From: Lachnoclostridium sp. UBA1434
GTDB lineage: Bacteria > Bacillota > Clostridia > Lachnospirales > Lachnospiraceae
NCBI GenBank assembly: GCA_002329645.1
Contig: DCTS01000083.1
Span: 3,772 to 42,015 of the forward strand
DNA length: 38,244 nt
Direction of reading: 5' to 3'
The notes under the pieces were generated by a model, which was given only the letters and a program-made list of their open reading frames with translations, had not been told where the DNA came from and did no database searches. Shown here piece by piece: positions 17,950 to 26,466 of the stretch (position 1 is its first letter; each line of letters opens with the position of its first letter). The translations under genes were made by a program, and so were the position numbers.

Positions 17950-19776
17950 TTATATCTTGTCATTGCCAAAGGCTTTATAAATTGCATATGCAAGAAACCC
18001 GGCACAGGTGGCGAAAGCATCTCCTGTCCTGCTCTCCCCCGTATATTCATCCACACTTTCACATGCAATTCCATTGTCCATACTGCATTTTTGTAGGTGC
18101 TCTCCTGCCGTGGCGGCAAAACCGCTTAATAAACTGTTGGCTATACTTAACACCCATGGATGGGGCGCATGCTCGCATCCGATTTCGGCAATCGGGCAGT
18201 CCGCAAAGGAATATTTATAGTCCCGTGACCTTATGATATTTGCCGTGTTTACCCAAACGTTATCATCAAACCCGCAGTAACCGTAATGTGGCAGCAACAG
18301 CAGACTCCCGGGAGGTTCATCATAGATATTCCAGTTGCCGTTTAAATCTATTGACCAGGCATATACGGGCGCCCCGTTATACAGCTTGACGCAATGCTCC
18401 TCGATGGCTTTCCTGATGTCGTTTGCTTCCTTCAGTAAATAACGAAGCGTTTCCTCATTCCATCTTCCACGGTAAAGCTCTGCTGTCTGATTTAGCGCTT
18501 TCCAAACCAGAACATTGTCATAGGTCAGATATGGATATACATGCATGTCATCCGTGGGCTGAAGAAAGGTTTCATACAGGGCCATATCCTTATGCCTTTT
18601 TGACTGCAAAATCTTAAGAATTCTCCTGACTCCGGCCTGTATATACGGTTCATCCAAAAACTCATAGTCGTCGGCAGCTTTTACATACTCCGAAAGGGCT
18701 ATAACCGGAGCGCATAATTCATCCAGCTCAAACCCCGGCTCCAATACGGTGCCGTCTATATATCTGCTGTGGATGCCTACGTTTTTGATTTGCTTTGTGA
18801 ATACATAATGTAATATTTCTTTCGCATAATTGGCATCCGTCATAAGAATAGCCGGAAAGCTCCACAATAAGCTGTCCCTGTCCCAATAAGCAGCGCTTAC
18901 ATAATATCTGGGGCTTCTGGAGGTAACTAATACAAACTCCTCAGTATCAACAGTGATTCCCGAACCGAAGAAAAAGCTGAAGAACATGTTCTTATTCAGT
19001 ATTTCATTCAGTTTTTCATTGCTTATACGGCGCTCCCGCATAGCCAGCCAATCAGAGGTCCTTTTGAATTCAGCCTCATATCCCTGACGCAGCATCTCCT
19101 TGGCCGAGGTTGCGGCTGCCACCTCTTCAAAGCCGAAGCCGAACCAGAAATTCTCGAAGGCCACTTCCCCCGGCTCTAATTTCTTTCTTTGATAAAGCCG
19201 GTACAGAATACTCCCGTCCTCAGCTTTGGTATATGAATATTCCGTTTCCGAAGACTGAGGCTTCTCCGTATAGATCGGTGCAAAGGCAAGCAGTGAGAAG
19301 CCTAATCTTAAGTCGCATACAAAGCAATGATTCCACCCGCTTTTATATACGTTCTTTTCGCTTTGAATTTCTTTGCTTTCATTTATGGAATGCAAAGCTT
19401 TGCTCCAGCAGCCCTTCAGGCCGAAGACAATATCCACCGGTTTATTATCCTCATTCTCTACGGATAATCTATAGCAAAAGCCCCTCTCTCCTATCGGAGC
19501 AAGAAGTGTTCCTTTAACCTGAATTGAACCGGCTCTTGCCTGAAAGCCCGGGATCCAGTAATGGCTATACTCCCATTTAAAATCCGTAATGGGTATATCC
19601 CTTCCGTCCGCTTCTGCAAAGGGTTTCAGGAAGGGCTGCTCTTTGCTTCCGCACAGCTCCAGCATACCCTTTGCACCCATATGAAGCAGGCTTATCCCCT
19701 CAATGCTTCCGTCCGCTTCTCTTATGGTCGGTAATGATACTGTTTCATTGCCTGTTACTATATACTTTGTCGTCAC
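17950..19776 (-). CDS. GH125-type (exo-alpha-1,6-mannosidase-like) enzyme with extra N-terminal domain
   Basis: A cytoplasmic protein of 608 residues starting at a GTG with GGGAGG six bases upstream, overlapping the GH31 stop as GTGA. Residues about 290-600 match the GH125 pattern as I recall it from pneumococcal and clostridial members: WDRDS (298-302), QPTDD with the likely general acid (D409/D410), VYAWSIDLNGN, DEPPGSLLLLPHYGYC (486-501), HPWVLSIANSL, and CESVDEY with the likely base E573. GH125 enzymes are inverting, metal-independent alpha-mannosidases. Typical members are about 430 residues; here about 240 residues precede the barrel and look like a beta-sandwich. The alternative is another six-hairpin family (GH15 or GH63-like), but the ordered matches favour GH125. 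Confidence 0.75.
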   Translation of the reverse strand: MTTKYIVTGNETVSLPTIREADGSIEGISLLHMGAKGMLELCGSKEQPFLKPFAEADGRDIPITDFKWEYSHYWIPGFQARAGSIQVKGTLLAPIGERGFCYRLSVENEDNKPVDIVFGLKGCWSKALHSINESKEIQSEKNVYKSGWNHCFVCDLRLGFSLLAFAPIYTEKPQSSETEYSYTKAEDGSILYRLYQRKKLEPGEVAFENFWFGFGFEEVAAATSAKEMLRQGYEAEFKRTSDWLAMRERRISNEKLNEILNKNMFFSFFFGSGITVDTEEFVLVTSRSPRYYVSAAYWDRDSLLWSFPAILMTDANYAKEILHYVFTKQIKNVGIHSRYIDGTVLEPGFELDELCAPVIALSEYVKAADDYEFLDEPYIQAGVRRILKILQSKRHKDMALYETFLQPTDDMHVYPYLTYDNVLVWKALNQTAELYRGRWNEETLRYLLKEANDIRKAIEEHCVKLYNGAPVYAWSIDLNGNWNIYDEPPGSLLLLPHYGYCGFDDNVWVNTANIIRSRDYKYSFADCPIAEIGCEHAPHPWVLSIANSLLSGFAATAGEHLQKCSMDNGIACESVDEYTGESRTGDAFATCAGFLAYAIYKAFGNDKI

Positions 19777-22508
19777 GCCTGTCCTCCCTGTAATGAACTA
19801 AAGTTCCCCGCCGGGATCTGATATCCGGCCGTATCTTTTTCGAAAACCCGGAGCTTGCATTCCTTTGCTTTGACAATATGGTTGTTCAGTATAAACTGCC
19901 CGGGCTTATTTCCATCCATAAATACTATTGTAAGATCATGTGGCAGCTCTCCGTCCAAACAGCAATCCGGATCGGTAAGCCTTATATGAAGATCCGTTCC
20001 CATGTCATCGGCAAAATGCATTTCCCTGCCTCCGTATACGAAGAAGCAAAGCCTTTCATACCGGTCGCAACGATTGGATATGGCCGCGTCTTCACTTTCG
20101 CTTCCCATATGCAAACCATGGTTAATGTTCAGGGGCAGAATGCTTCCCTCTTTCACAAACACCGGAATTCTGTCAAAGCCATAGGCAAAGAATCTCCTTG
20201 TATTGCCTTCATATTGCTCTCCGTCCCAGAAATTGAACCATCTTCCGGGCGGGAACCAAACCTCTCTTCCGGCAGCTCCTTCTGTCACAATAGGCGCAAC
20301 CAACATGTCCCTGCCAAACATATACTCGTCTTCTATCTCAAGGACCTCCTGCTGATCCGGATAATCATAGATAAGATGCGCCATCATCGGCCTTGATGCT
20401 TCTGCGCAGAATTTCGCTTCCCTCCATATATACGGAAGCAAATTCATCCGAAGGTTGGCAAACTGGCGATAAACTCCGATGATCCTGTCATCGTTATTTG
20501 CAATTGCCATGTTCCACGGACTCCTGTCATTATTCCAATGATTGCGCTCCGTCATATAATACTGCCCGTATCTGGGCTCGGAATGGAATTGCATAACCGG
20601 GGCAAAGGCAGCGAATGCGACGGAGCGAAGATACAATTCCGTGGAAGGAAAATCTCCCGCAAAACCTCCAATATCAAAGCCCCAGAAAGGGACTCCCGAA
20701 AGGCCGAGGGACAGTCCGGCCGATAATTGGGCCTTTAATTCGGAGAAGCTTGAGATCTGGTCTCCTGCCCAGTGAATCGGGTACTGCTGCGCGCCTGTAT
20801 AACCGGCCCGGCTGAAGGTGATTCCTTTTCCTTTCCCCATCGTTTTATTCAAAAACTCATGATATGCCTTCTCATAAATTACCGGGAAATCGTTATGCGC
20901 CTCTTCAATACGTCTTCCGTCGCTCAGATAGGAGCGTTCGTCAAATAAGAACTCTCCTCCGTCTGTTTTGAACCCTGCAACACCTAATTCTGTAACCAGA
21001 TACTCTCTTTTATCAAACCACCATTTACGCGTTTTTTCGTTGGTAAAGTCCGGAATTAACGAATTGCCGAACCACATCTCCGTTATGCGGTAAGGGCTGT
21101 TGTCCTCATTCAGGACACATAAATTATTCCTTATGGCATACTCCGTATCCTGATCCAACTGCCTTCCGTGAGGCGCCGCTTCATACTTAATAACCGGTAT
21201 CTGCCACAGGATTAACTCCAGGTTGTTTTCATGCAGCGTGTCAACAAATCCCTTGGGATCGGGCCACTTCCCCTCCGGCGAAAAGCTGAAATCCTTATAG
21301 GTGAAGGCTCCCCCGTCCTCTTTGGGTGTATACTTTGCATCATTCCATATATAAAAGGTTTCTTCATCACTCCATGCCTCAAGCACCATTACAGTGGCAG
21401 GTATGGAAAGAGTCTTCATCATTTCCACCTGCTCCAAAGCCTCTGATTGGGTGTTCCATCCGTTGGAGGACATCCATGGCCCAAAAGCCCATTTCGGAGG
21501 CAGTGTAGGCAATCCCGTTCTTAATGTATAGCTTTTTATGATCTCTGACGGTATTCCCATAAAAAGCTCGGCATCAAACAATAATCCTTCTCTCGGACAA
21601 CGGCCGAATATTCTCACACCGCCTTTTTCGTCCCTGCCGTCATGCAGGAAAAACTGCGTCCTCCATGTTCCGTGCTGCAAATAACCTATATGATTATCCG
21701 TAAAGAAAAACGGAATTGGCAGGTAGGTTTTATCCTGCTGATTGGCATATTGTTCCACCACATAGGAAAGCGGAGCCTTCCCCTTTTGATTCACATTGTC
21801 AAATTTTTCGCCAAAGCCGTAAAATGCGGAAGCAGCCATCATAAAGCTTGTTTCTATCTGGTAGGTATTGCCGTTTTTATCAACCCAGAGCTTAAACCCG
21901 GGTATATAGCTGAAAACCTGCGCCCCGTTCTTTTCGATAGCCAGGCAAAACGGTGAATTAATACGCACGGTGAAATCATTAGGCATGATATAGCATTTTT
22001 CACTAAATTTTCCATCATTATCTGTTTTAACGGTTAAATTGGATTCAAAAAAAATTCTGATACTATCTTCAATACGGATATTCAGTACATAATTACCTTT
22101 ATCCGTTTTATAAAAAGCACGTACTCCTTTGTCATTTTCCGTTACCAGGAACGGATTGCCGGACTCGATAACCTTAAGCGTCTGAAAGACATAGCTCGAA
22201 CCGGTATATACTTCACTATCGTTCTCCACTCGAAAGAAATATCGAATTTCCGAACAGTAAGGAGGAGTATCTATAGAGAAAGTAAAATACCTCTGCCCTT
22301 TGTCATTATGCCCTGTACATATTCCCGGGATACCCGGCATCTCTTTGCCGTCTGCCTTCCATTCAAGGCTTACTTTGGCATCAGGTAAATCATCATCCAA
22401 ACGGCAGCCGATACAGACCCTTTCACCTGCCACCGGGTATACGGGCCGTCTTTCCAATCCGCTGTCAAAATGGGGAAACAGGCCGCCAGGCATATGTTTT
22501 ACCGTCAT
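19773..22508 (-). CDS. Intracellular glycoside hydrolase family 31 protein (alpha-glucosidase/alpha-xylosidase type)
   Basis: This 911-residue enzyme has no signal peptide. N-terminal beta-sandwich regions (about 20-340) lead into the GH31 barrel: FGPWMSSNGWN (342-352), nucleophile D516 in FKTDGGEF, acid/base D583 in HWAGDQ, FWGFDIGGF (608-616) and MQFHSEPR (639-646). C-terminal beta domains follow. The ATG at 22508 is seven bases after GGGAGGG. It lies 29 bp after lacI and overlaps the GH125-like gene by four bases, so all are read together. The substrate should be an imported oligosaccharide with a non-reducing alpha-glucosyl or alpha-xylosyl end. It is related to, but clearly diverged from, the exported GH31 at the other end of the locus. 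Confidence 0.93.
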   Translation of the reverse strand: MTVKHMPGGLFPHFDSGLERRPVYPVAGERVCIGCRLDDDLPDAKVSLEWKADGKEMPGIPGICTGHNDKGQRYFTFSIDTPPYCSEIRYFFRVENDSEVYTGSSYVFQTLKVIESGNPFLVTENDKGVRAFYKTDKGNYVLNIRIEDSIRIFFESNLTVKTDNDGKFSEKCYIMPNDFTVRINSPFCLAIEKNGAQVFSYIPGFKLWVDKNGNTYQIETSFMMAASAFYGFGEKFDNVNQKGKAPLSYVVEQYANQQDKTYLPIPFFFTDNHIGYLQHGTWRTQFFLHDGRDEKGGVRIFGRCPREGLLFDAELFMGIPSEIIKSYTLRTGLPTLPPKWAFGPWMSSNGWNTQSEALEQVEMMKTLSIPATVMVLEAWSDEETFYIWNDAKYTPKEDGGAFTYKDFSFSPEGKWPDPKGFVDTLHENNLELILWQIPVIKYEAAPHGRQLDQDTEYAIRNNLCVLNEDNSPYRITEMWFGNSLIPDFTNEKTRKWWFDKREYLVTELGVAGFKTDGGEFLFDERSYLSDGRRIEEAHNDFPVIYEKAYHEFLNKTMGKGKGITFSRAGYTGAQQYPIHWAGDQISSFSELKAQLSAGLSLGLSGVPFWGFDIGGFAGDFPSTELYLRSVAFAAFAPVMQFHSEPRYGQYYMTERNHWNNDRSPWNMAIANNDDRIIGVYRQFANLRMNLLPYIWREAKFCAEASRPMMAHLIYDYPDQQEVLEIEDEYMFGRDMLVAPIVTEGAAGREVWFPPGRWFNFWDGEQYEGNTRRFFAYGFDRIPVFVKEGSILPLNINHGLHMGSESEDAAISNRCDRYERLCFFVYGGREMHFADDMGTDLHIRLTDPDCCLDGELPHDLTIVFMDGNKPGQFILNNHIVKAKECKLRVFEKDTAGYQIPAGNFSSLQGGQA
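22026..22038. other. Second copy of the TTTAAC-G-GTTAAA palindrome, inside the GH31 coding region
   Basis: Identical over 16 bases (22026-22041) to the palindrome at 15708-15723. Here it encodes part of NLTVK near residue 157 of the GH31. It may be an internal operator or roadblock, or a chance product of codon use. Confidence 0.3.
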
Positions 22509-22537
22509 ATTCGTACCCTCCCGTTATTCCAATAAAA

Positions 22538-23584
22538 TCAAAGTCTTCTTACTGATTCTCTTTCAACGATTTCAATCGGTATTATGATTTGCTTTTTGGG
22601 ACACTTGGGATTCTTTGCAGCCGATACGATTAGTTCTGCAACTGCCGCACCCTTCATTTCAATATTCTGCCTGACTGTTGTAATTGAAGGATCACAAATT
22701 ATAGAATCATAAACATCGTCAAAACCGATAATCGATATGTCTTCGGGAATTTTAACGCCTTCCTTGCGAAAACCCTTTACCATGCCTACCGCCACAATAT
22801 CCGCAGTTGAGAAAACCGCTGTAATATCCAAATTGCTTTTCATAATCCGGTTTGCGGCTTCAATACCGAACTCATAGTTTATGGTCCCATTAATAATCAG
22901 TTTTTCATCAAAGGGAATTCCATATTCCTCGAGAGCATCCTTATAGCCTAAATATCGCATATAGCTTACGCCGATTTCTTTAATCTCACCGGATACAAAG
23001 GCTATCCGCCGATGCCCGTTCTTAATTAAATATTCGGTTGCAAGATACCCGCCATAACAGTCGTCGGTTCTTACACTGTGAAAATAATGGTCATGATCGC
23101 AATAGCAATCTACCATTACAGTCGGTATGCCTGATTTTTTATAGTCCTGTATCTCATCAGAAGGATACATCCCTAGAATAACTATCCCGTCCAGGGATCT
23201 GTTCTTGGCTATTTCTATATATTTTTGATCCGCATTAACGCCGGATATCAAAAGATGATAGCCTTCCAATCGCGTACCATATTCAAGGGCACTTAAAAAC
23301 TCTCCGTAAAACGGATTTCGGAACATAAATTTCTTGCCGTCCTCCGTCTGGGGAATTACAACGCCTATTAAGTTCGATTTACTGCGGCCTTCGCCTCTTG
23401 ACGAGCTTAAGGTCTTCGCTGCCTGATTCGGTACGTATCCCAGCTTTTTTACCGCTTTCCAGACACGTTCCTGCGTTTCTTCACTTATGGATACCGTTGA
23501 TTTACCGTTTAGCACATATGAAACGGTCGCAGCCGTAACACCTGCCTCCCTGGCAACATCCTTTGCAGTAACTCTGTCTTTCAT
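22538..23584 (-). CDS. LacI-family transcriptional regulator of the sugar locus
   Basis: A 348-residue protein with the LacI helix-turn-helix at the N-terminus (VTAKDVAREAGVTAATVSYVLNGK), the hinge-helix region (NQAAKTLSS, about 53-61) and a periplasmic-binding-protein-like ligand domain (SNLIGVVIP onward, ending in PIEIVERESV). It should bind DNA as a dimer and release or tighten binding with a sugar ligand. It is the first gene of the minus-strand locus and has its own consensus promoter with an operator-like site immediately downstream, which argues for autoregulation. The start ATG follows AAAGGATG. The inducer is unknown but probably derives from the glycan broken down by the GH31, GH65 and GH125 enzymes. 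Confidence 0.95.
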   Translation of the reverse strand: MKDRVTAKDVAREAGVTAATVSYVLNGKSTVSISEETQERVWKAVKKLGYVPNQAAKTLSSSRGEGRSKSNLIGVVIPQTEDGKKFMFRNPFYGEFLSALEYGTRLEGYHLLISGVNADQKYIEIAKNRSLDGIVILGMYPSDEIQDYKKSGIPTVMVDCYCDHDHYFHSVRTDDCYGGYLATEYLIKNGHRRIAFVSGEIKEIGVSYMRYLGYKDALEEYGIPFDEKLIINGTINYEFGIEAANRIMKSNLDITAVFSTADIVAVGMVKGFRKEGVKIPEDISIIGFDDVYDSIICDPSITTVRQNIEMKGAAVAELIVSAAKNPKCPKKQIIIPIEIVERESVRRL

Positions 23585-23600
23585 TGTACCGCATCCTTTA

Positions 23601-23614
23601 CTTATCCGTTTAAA
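23601..23614. promoter_or_regulatory. Candidate LacI operator 1 (next to the lacI -10 box)
   Basis: On the minus strand the site reads TTTAAACGGATAAG. It starts four bases downstream of the -10 hexamer, over the expected transcription start, where a repressor would block the polymerase. The same core, CGGATAA, recurs at 23705-23718 and 23731-23744. Confidence 0.55.
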
Positions 23615-23617
23615 TAG

Positions 23618-23646
23618 ATATTAATATAATATTTTTCTATTGTCAA
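23618..23646 (-). promoter_or_regulatory. Sigma-A-type promoter for lacI and the sugar locus
   Basis: On the minus strand TTGACA (23641-23646), a 17-base spacer and TAATAT (23618-23623) form a near-consensus promoter about 30 bp before the lacI start codon. Confidence 0.8.
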
Positions 23647-23704
23647 GCATTATATATAAAATATATTTCGTTTTTTTAGTTCTTTTATTGATTATGTATA
23701 ATGT

Positions 23705-23718
23705 TTTATCCGATTTTA
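23705..23718. promoter_or_regulatory. Candidate LacI operator 2
   Basis: Minus-strand sequence TAAAATCGGATAAA shares the CGGATAA core with operators 1 and 3. It lies upstream of the lacI promoter, 104 bp from operator 1, a distance compatible with looping. Confidence 0.4.
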
Positions 23719-23730
23719 CGTCATTTTACA

Positions 23731-23744
23731 CTTATCCGGTTAAG
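23731..23744. promoter_or_regulatory. Candidate LacI operator 3
   Basis: Minus-strand CTTAACCGGATAAG is a near palindrome centred on CCGG (12 of 14 bases symmetric). It agrees with operator 1 at 12 of 14 positions. Confidence 0.5.
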
Positions 23745-23762
23745 TTAAATGGACATTAAATT

Positions 23763-23811
23763 AAGCTGCCCCCATAAGGCAGACTCTAAATCCAACTTAC
23801 AAGGACAGCTT
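23763..23811 (-). terminator. Possible terminator after the VOC gene
   Basis: AAGCTG at 23763 pairs with CAGCTT at 23806-23811, and an inner CTGCC/GGCAG hairpin (23767-23784) is also possible. In the minus direction the hairpin is followed only by AATTTAAT, so termination would be weak. Confidence 0.35.
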
Positions 23812-23836
23812 ATTGATAAATATATATAAGTATTCT

Positions 23837-24286
23837 CTACATACAAAGCAGCTCGATAATAGTATTTAGTGAGTTACGAGCGTCCATATATGCATATGTG
23901 CCGTCTTTTGGCTCCGCAGGCCAGTGGCCGATCTGCATTAACGGCATTTCACAGGCTTCAAATTCTTTTATAGCATCATCAACATTGTCTGTTACAAATG
24001 CGATGTGGTGCAGACCTTCACCATTTTGATCAAGACAGTCTTTCCAAACCGAAGGCTCATCTCCGCATGGAGAAATCAATTCGATTTGCACATTGGACAA
24101 ATTGAATAATGCCTGCTTTATCAAACCGTAGCATGGCTTTCCCATATATGTGGCGCCTGTCACCTCATATCTTTCGATTGTAAATATTTCGCTCTTAATT
24201 CCCGTAAACTTCTCCCATTCCTTTGCTGCTTTTTCAATGTCTGAAACCAATATGCCTATTTGAGTTACCTTTTTCTTATCTACCAT
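23837..24286 (-). CDS. VOC-superfamily protein (glyoxalase-like fold)
   Basis: A small cytoplasmic protein of 149 residues made of two beta-alpha-beta-beta-beta modules. Candidate metal ligands sit at Q9 (TQIGILV), E69 (VQIELISP), H93/H94 (GLHHIAFV) and E145 (TIIELL). Methylmalonyl-CoA epimerase-like relatives usually have His in the first position; the Gln/Glu/His/Glu set resembles that of human glyoxalase I. The substrate is unknown, and methylmalonyl-CoA epimerase is not supported because no mutase or carboxylase gene is nearby. The ATG follows GAGGGTG by five bases, and a good promoter lies upstream. It is transcribed away from the methyltransferase gene. Confidence 0.85.
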   Translation of the reverse strand: MVDKKKVTQIGILVSDIEKAAKEWEKFTGIKSEIFTIERYEVTGATYMGKPCYGLIKQALFNLSNVQIELISPCGDEPSVWKDCLDQNGEGLHHIAFVTDNVDDAIKEFEACEMPLMQIGHWPAEPKDGTYAYMDARNSLNTIIELLCM

Positions 24287-24382
24287 TTTTTCACCCTCTT
24301 ATTTTATTTTTAGCGGAATACAAACCTTTAGGTAATTCCGTCTTTTCTCACCGCTTATGTACATTAACATACTCATGCCATA

Positions 24383-24411
24383 ATTATATATTAAATAATT
24401 GCATATAACAA
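24383..24411 (-). promoter_or_regulatory. Promoter for the VOC gene
   Basis: On the minus strand TTGTTA (24406-24411), a 17-base spacer and a perfect TATAAT (24383-24388) lie about 95 bp before the start codon. Confidence 0.65.
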
Positions 24412-24458
24412 ATTATGTTTGCAATTTTTGCATACCATATGCCGCCCCTGAGATATAT

Positions 24459-24486
24459 TTGCAAACTGTTGTAATAATGATATAAT
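24459..24486 (+). promoter_or_regulatory. Promoter for the methyltransferase gene
   Basis: TTGCAA (24459-24464), a 16-base spacer and a perfect TATAAT (24481-24486) lie about 70 bp before the start codon and point away from the VOC promoter. Confidence 0.65.
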
Positions 24487-24558
24487 GGATAAAATTAACG
24501 AGGATGATTAAGTACTGTCATATACATTTATTAATAACAGGGGAGGTACGTTTTAAGG

Positions 24559-25368
24559 ATGGTGCCAATATCTATGAATAAAATGAACAACGCTGAGAAT
24601 GTCACCTCGCAATACCAAAGTGACGGCAATCTGTCAATTCGAATAAAGCTCCACTCAAAGTACAGTACGAACAGGAAAGGCTGGTTTCCATGGCTTTTTG
24701 AGCAATATGAGTTTAAAAACGGATATCGGATACTGGAGCTTGGCTGCGGTAACGGGGAACAGTGGCAAAACCGCATTGATGAACTCCCCTCCGGCTGTAC
24801 ATTGATATTGTCCGATTTTTCCGAGGGCATGGTAAAGATTATATGGGAAAGATATTCCAGCCATAAGAATATACTCCCGATGAAAATTGATATTCAGGAT
24901 ATTCCCTTTCCAGATAATTGTTTTGATGTCGTTATAGCCAACCACATGCTGTACCATGTACCGGACTTGTCAAAAGCAATCTTTGAGGTACATAGGGTGC
25001 TGAAGGAAGGCGGCAGATTTTACGCCGCCACCAACGGCAACGGCGGTATGCGGACATTCCTGCATAATGCCAGAAAAGCGATTAAACCCGGCTCGCCTGA
25101 TTTACAGGACGGTTTTTCATTTAACCTGCAAAACGGCGCGGAACTCTTAAGCAAATGCTTTCGTGATGTTCATAGACATGACTATGAAGATTCATTGCAC
25201 ATCACGGAAACTAAAGATCTTATTGACTGGATGAAATCAACCGCAGCCATATCAGATTATTCCGAATTGGAATTCGATAAACTATACGAGTATTTTGAGA
25301 ATATCCGAATTAAGCAGGGAGCAATAGATTTTCAAAAAGAGCTGGGATTATTCGTTTCAACAAAGTAA
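24559..25368 (+). CDS. Class I SAM-dependent methyltransferase
   Basis: A soluble protein of 269 residues with a Rossmann-fold methyltransferase core: motif I ILELGCGNG (58-66) for S-adenosylmethionine, an acidic residue in LILSDFSEG, and FDVVIANHMLYHVPDL plus LKEGGRFYAATNG typical of the Methyltransf_11/UbiE-like group. The methylated substrate is not apparent. The ATG at 24559 has AAGG directly before it and GGGGAGG 12 bases upstream; an ATG at 24574 is a less supported alternative. The lipoprotein gene starts 30 bp after its stop and may be co-transcribed. Confidence 0.88.
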   Translation: MVPISMNKMNNAENVTSQYQSDGNLSIRIKLHSKYSTNRKGWFPWLFEQYEFKNGYRILELGCGNGEQWQNRIDELPSGCTLILSDFSEGMVKIIWERYSSHKNILPMKIDIQDIPFPDNCFDVVIANHMLYHVPDLSKAIFEVHRVLKEGGRFYAATNGNGGMRTFLHNARKAIKPGSPDLQDGFSFNLQNGAELLSKCFRDVHRHDYEDSLHITETKDLIDWMKSTAAISDYSELEFDKLYEYFENIRIKQGAIDFQKELGLFVSTK

Positions 25369-25398
25369 ATAATGCTATATCAGGGAGGAAGCAACAAA

Positions 25399-26406
25399 GT
25401 GAAAAAAATGAGACTGAGTATTATCATATCAGTAATTACGTTAATATGCATGATTAGCGGATGCAATAGACCTGTGACACCGGATGATGCCCCCATGGCA
25501 TCGCCAACCGCTGTCCTGACTCCCACTCCGGAAGAACTATCAATGGATGCCTACGAGAAGTTTTTGAAAAATGAAGCCGTGATATCCTTTGACCGGTATA
25601 TGCATAAAGGCTCCCTTGAGGGGACTTTGTTCAAACAGGGAAGTGAATATACGTTATCGGAAATACTGGATATAATTACGAAATATTACTTGGAAGGCCG
25701 CAAAAATACAAAAATTGCAGGCATAGATTATAGCTATATCGATTGCGGCAGGGACGGAGTCTATGAGCTGGCTCTATGCTTTAAGGGCATGGATATATAC
25801 GCGCAGGATGATGACAGTACCCTTGTTTATATAATAAAATACGCCGACGGCAAACTATATCTTTGCTATTATTACGAGACCTGGGCCAGAAGCCGTACAA
25901 CCATAAATGAATATGGGTATATTCAGTCCGATGGAAGCGGCGGAGCCAGCGTTAATATCAGTGACTATGGAGTTATTGATAAAGACGGTATCTGGCATCC
26001 CATAGTATATATTGAAAGTGAAAGTGATATCAATCAACTTGCCTGGACAGACGGACTTGAGCGGCTTCCTGAAGCAGCCGGGGCAAGAGGAATCACAAAT
26101 ATAATTCAGCTGGATACCATATGCTTTGATTATAATTATAATGATTCAGATAATGAGTGTTTCTACACATTTTATGTTTATGACAAGAATTGGGAGCCTA
26201 TTGAGGATCCCGGCCTATATACAAACAGCATATATAAAGAAATCTTCGATGAGGCAAATATACCCTTTATTACACCGGATGAGGCTAATGCCATGATTTC
26301 GGAAAGAGAGGAAAAAGTGGGCGCTACGTCCGAAATCAAAGACGGAGCGGAAATAACATGGAAGGCTCTTGATGAAGGCATGTTTTCCGATTATGTGGGA
26401 AGATAG
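25399..26406 (+). CDS. Putative lipoprotein of unknown function
   Basis: A protein of 336 residues with a lipoprotein signal (lipobox MISGC, lipidated Cys 22) followed by a Pro/Thr-rich spacer (SPTAVLTPTPEE). The mature part has a stretch (IAGIDYSYIDCGRDGVYELAL) that I recognise only as common in Lachnospiraceae lipoproteins of unknown role. I chose the GTG at 25399, which has AGGGAGG ten bases upstream; starting at 25372 would place that site inside the gene. No enzyme motif is visible. Confidence 0.8.
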   Translation: MKKMRLSIIISVITLICMISGCNRPVTPDDAPMASPTAVLTPTPEELSMDAYEKFLKNEAVISFDRYMHKGSLEGTLFKQGSEYTLSEILDIITKYYLEGRKNTKIAGIDYSYIDCGRDGVYELALCFKGMDIYAQDDDSTLVYIIKYADGKLYLCYYYETWARSRTTINEYGYIQSDGSGGASVNISDYGVIDKDGIWHPIVYIESESDINQLAWTDGLERLPEAAGARGITNIIQLDTICFDYNYNDSDNECFYTFYVYDKNWEPIEDPGLYTNSIYKEIFDEANIPFITPDEANAMISEREEKVGATSEIKDGAEITWKALDEGMFSDYVGR

Positions 26407-26422
26407 CTTTATTGAGAAACAG

Positions 26423-26448
26423 CTTGGCACTCGTCATAGTTTGCCAAG
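26423..26448 (+). repeat. Hairpin between lipoprotein and LURP-one genes
   Basis: CTTGGCA (26423-26429) and TGCCAAG (26442-26448) form a perfect seven-base stem with a 12-base loop, followed by ATAAAAGG. It could be a weak terminator or an attenuator just ahead of the next ribosome binding site. Confidence 0.4.
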
Positions 26449-26466
26449 ATAAAAGGAGGCGTTCGG

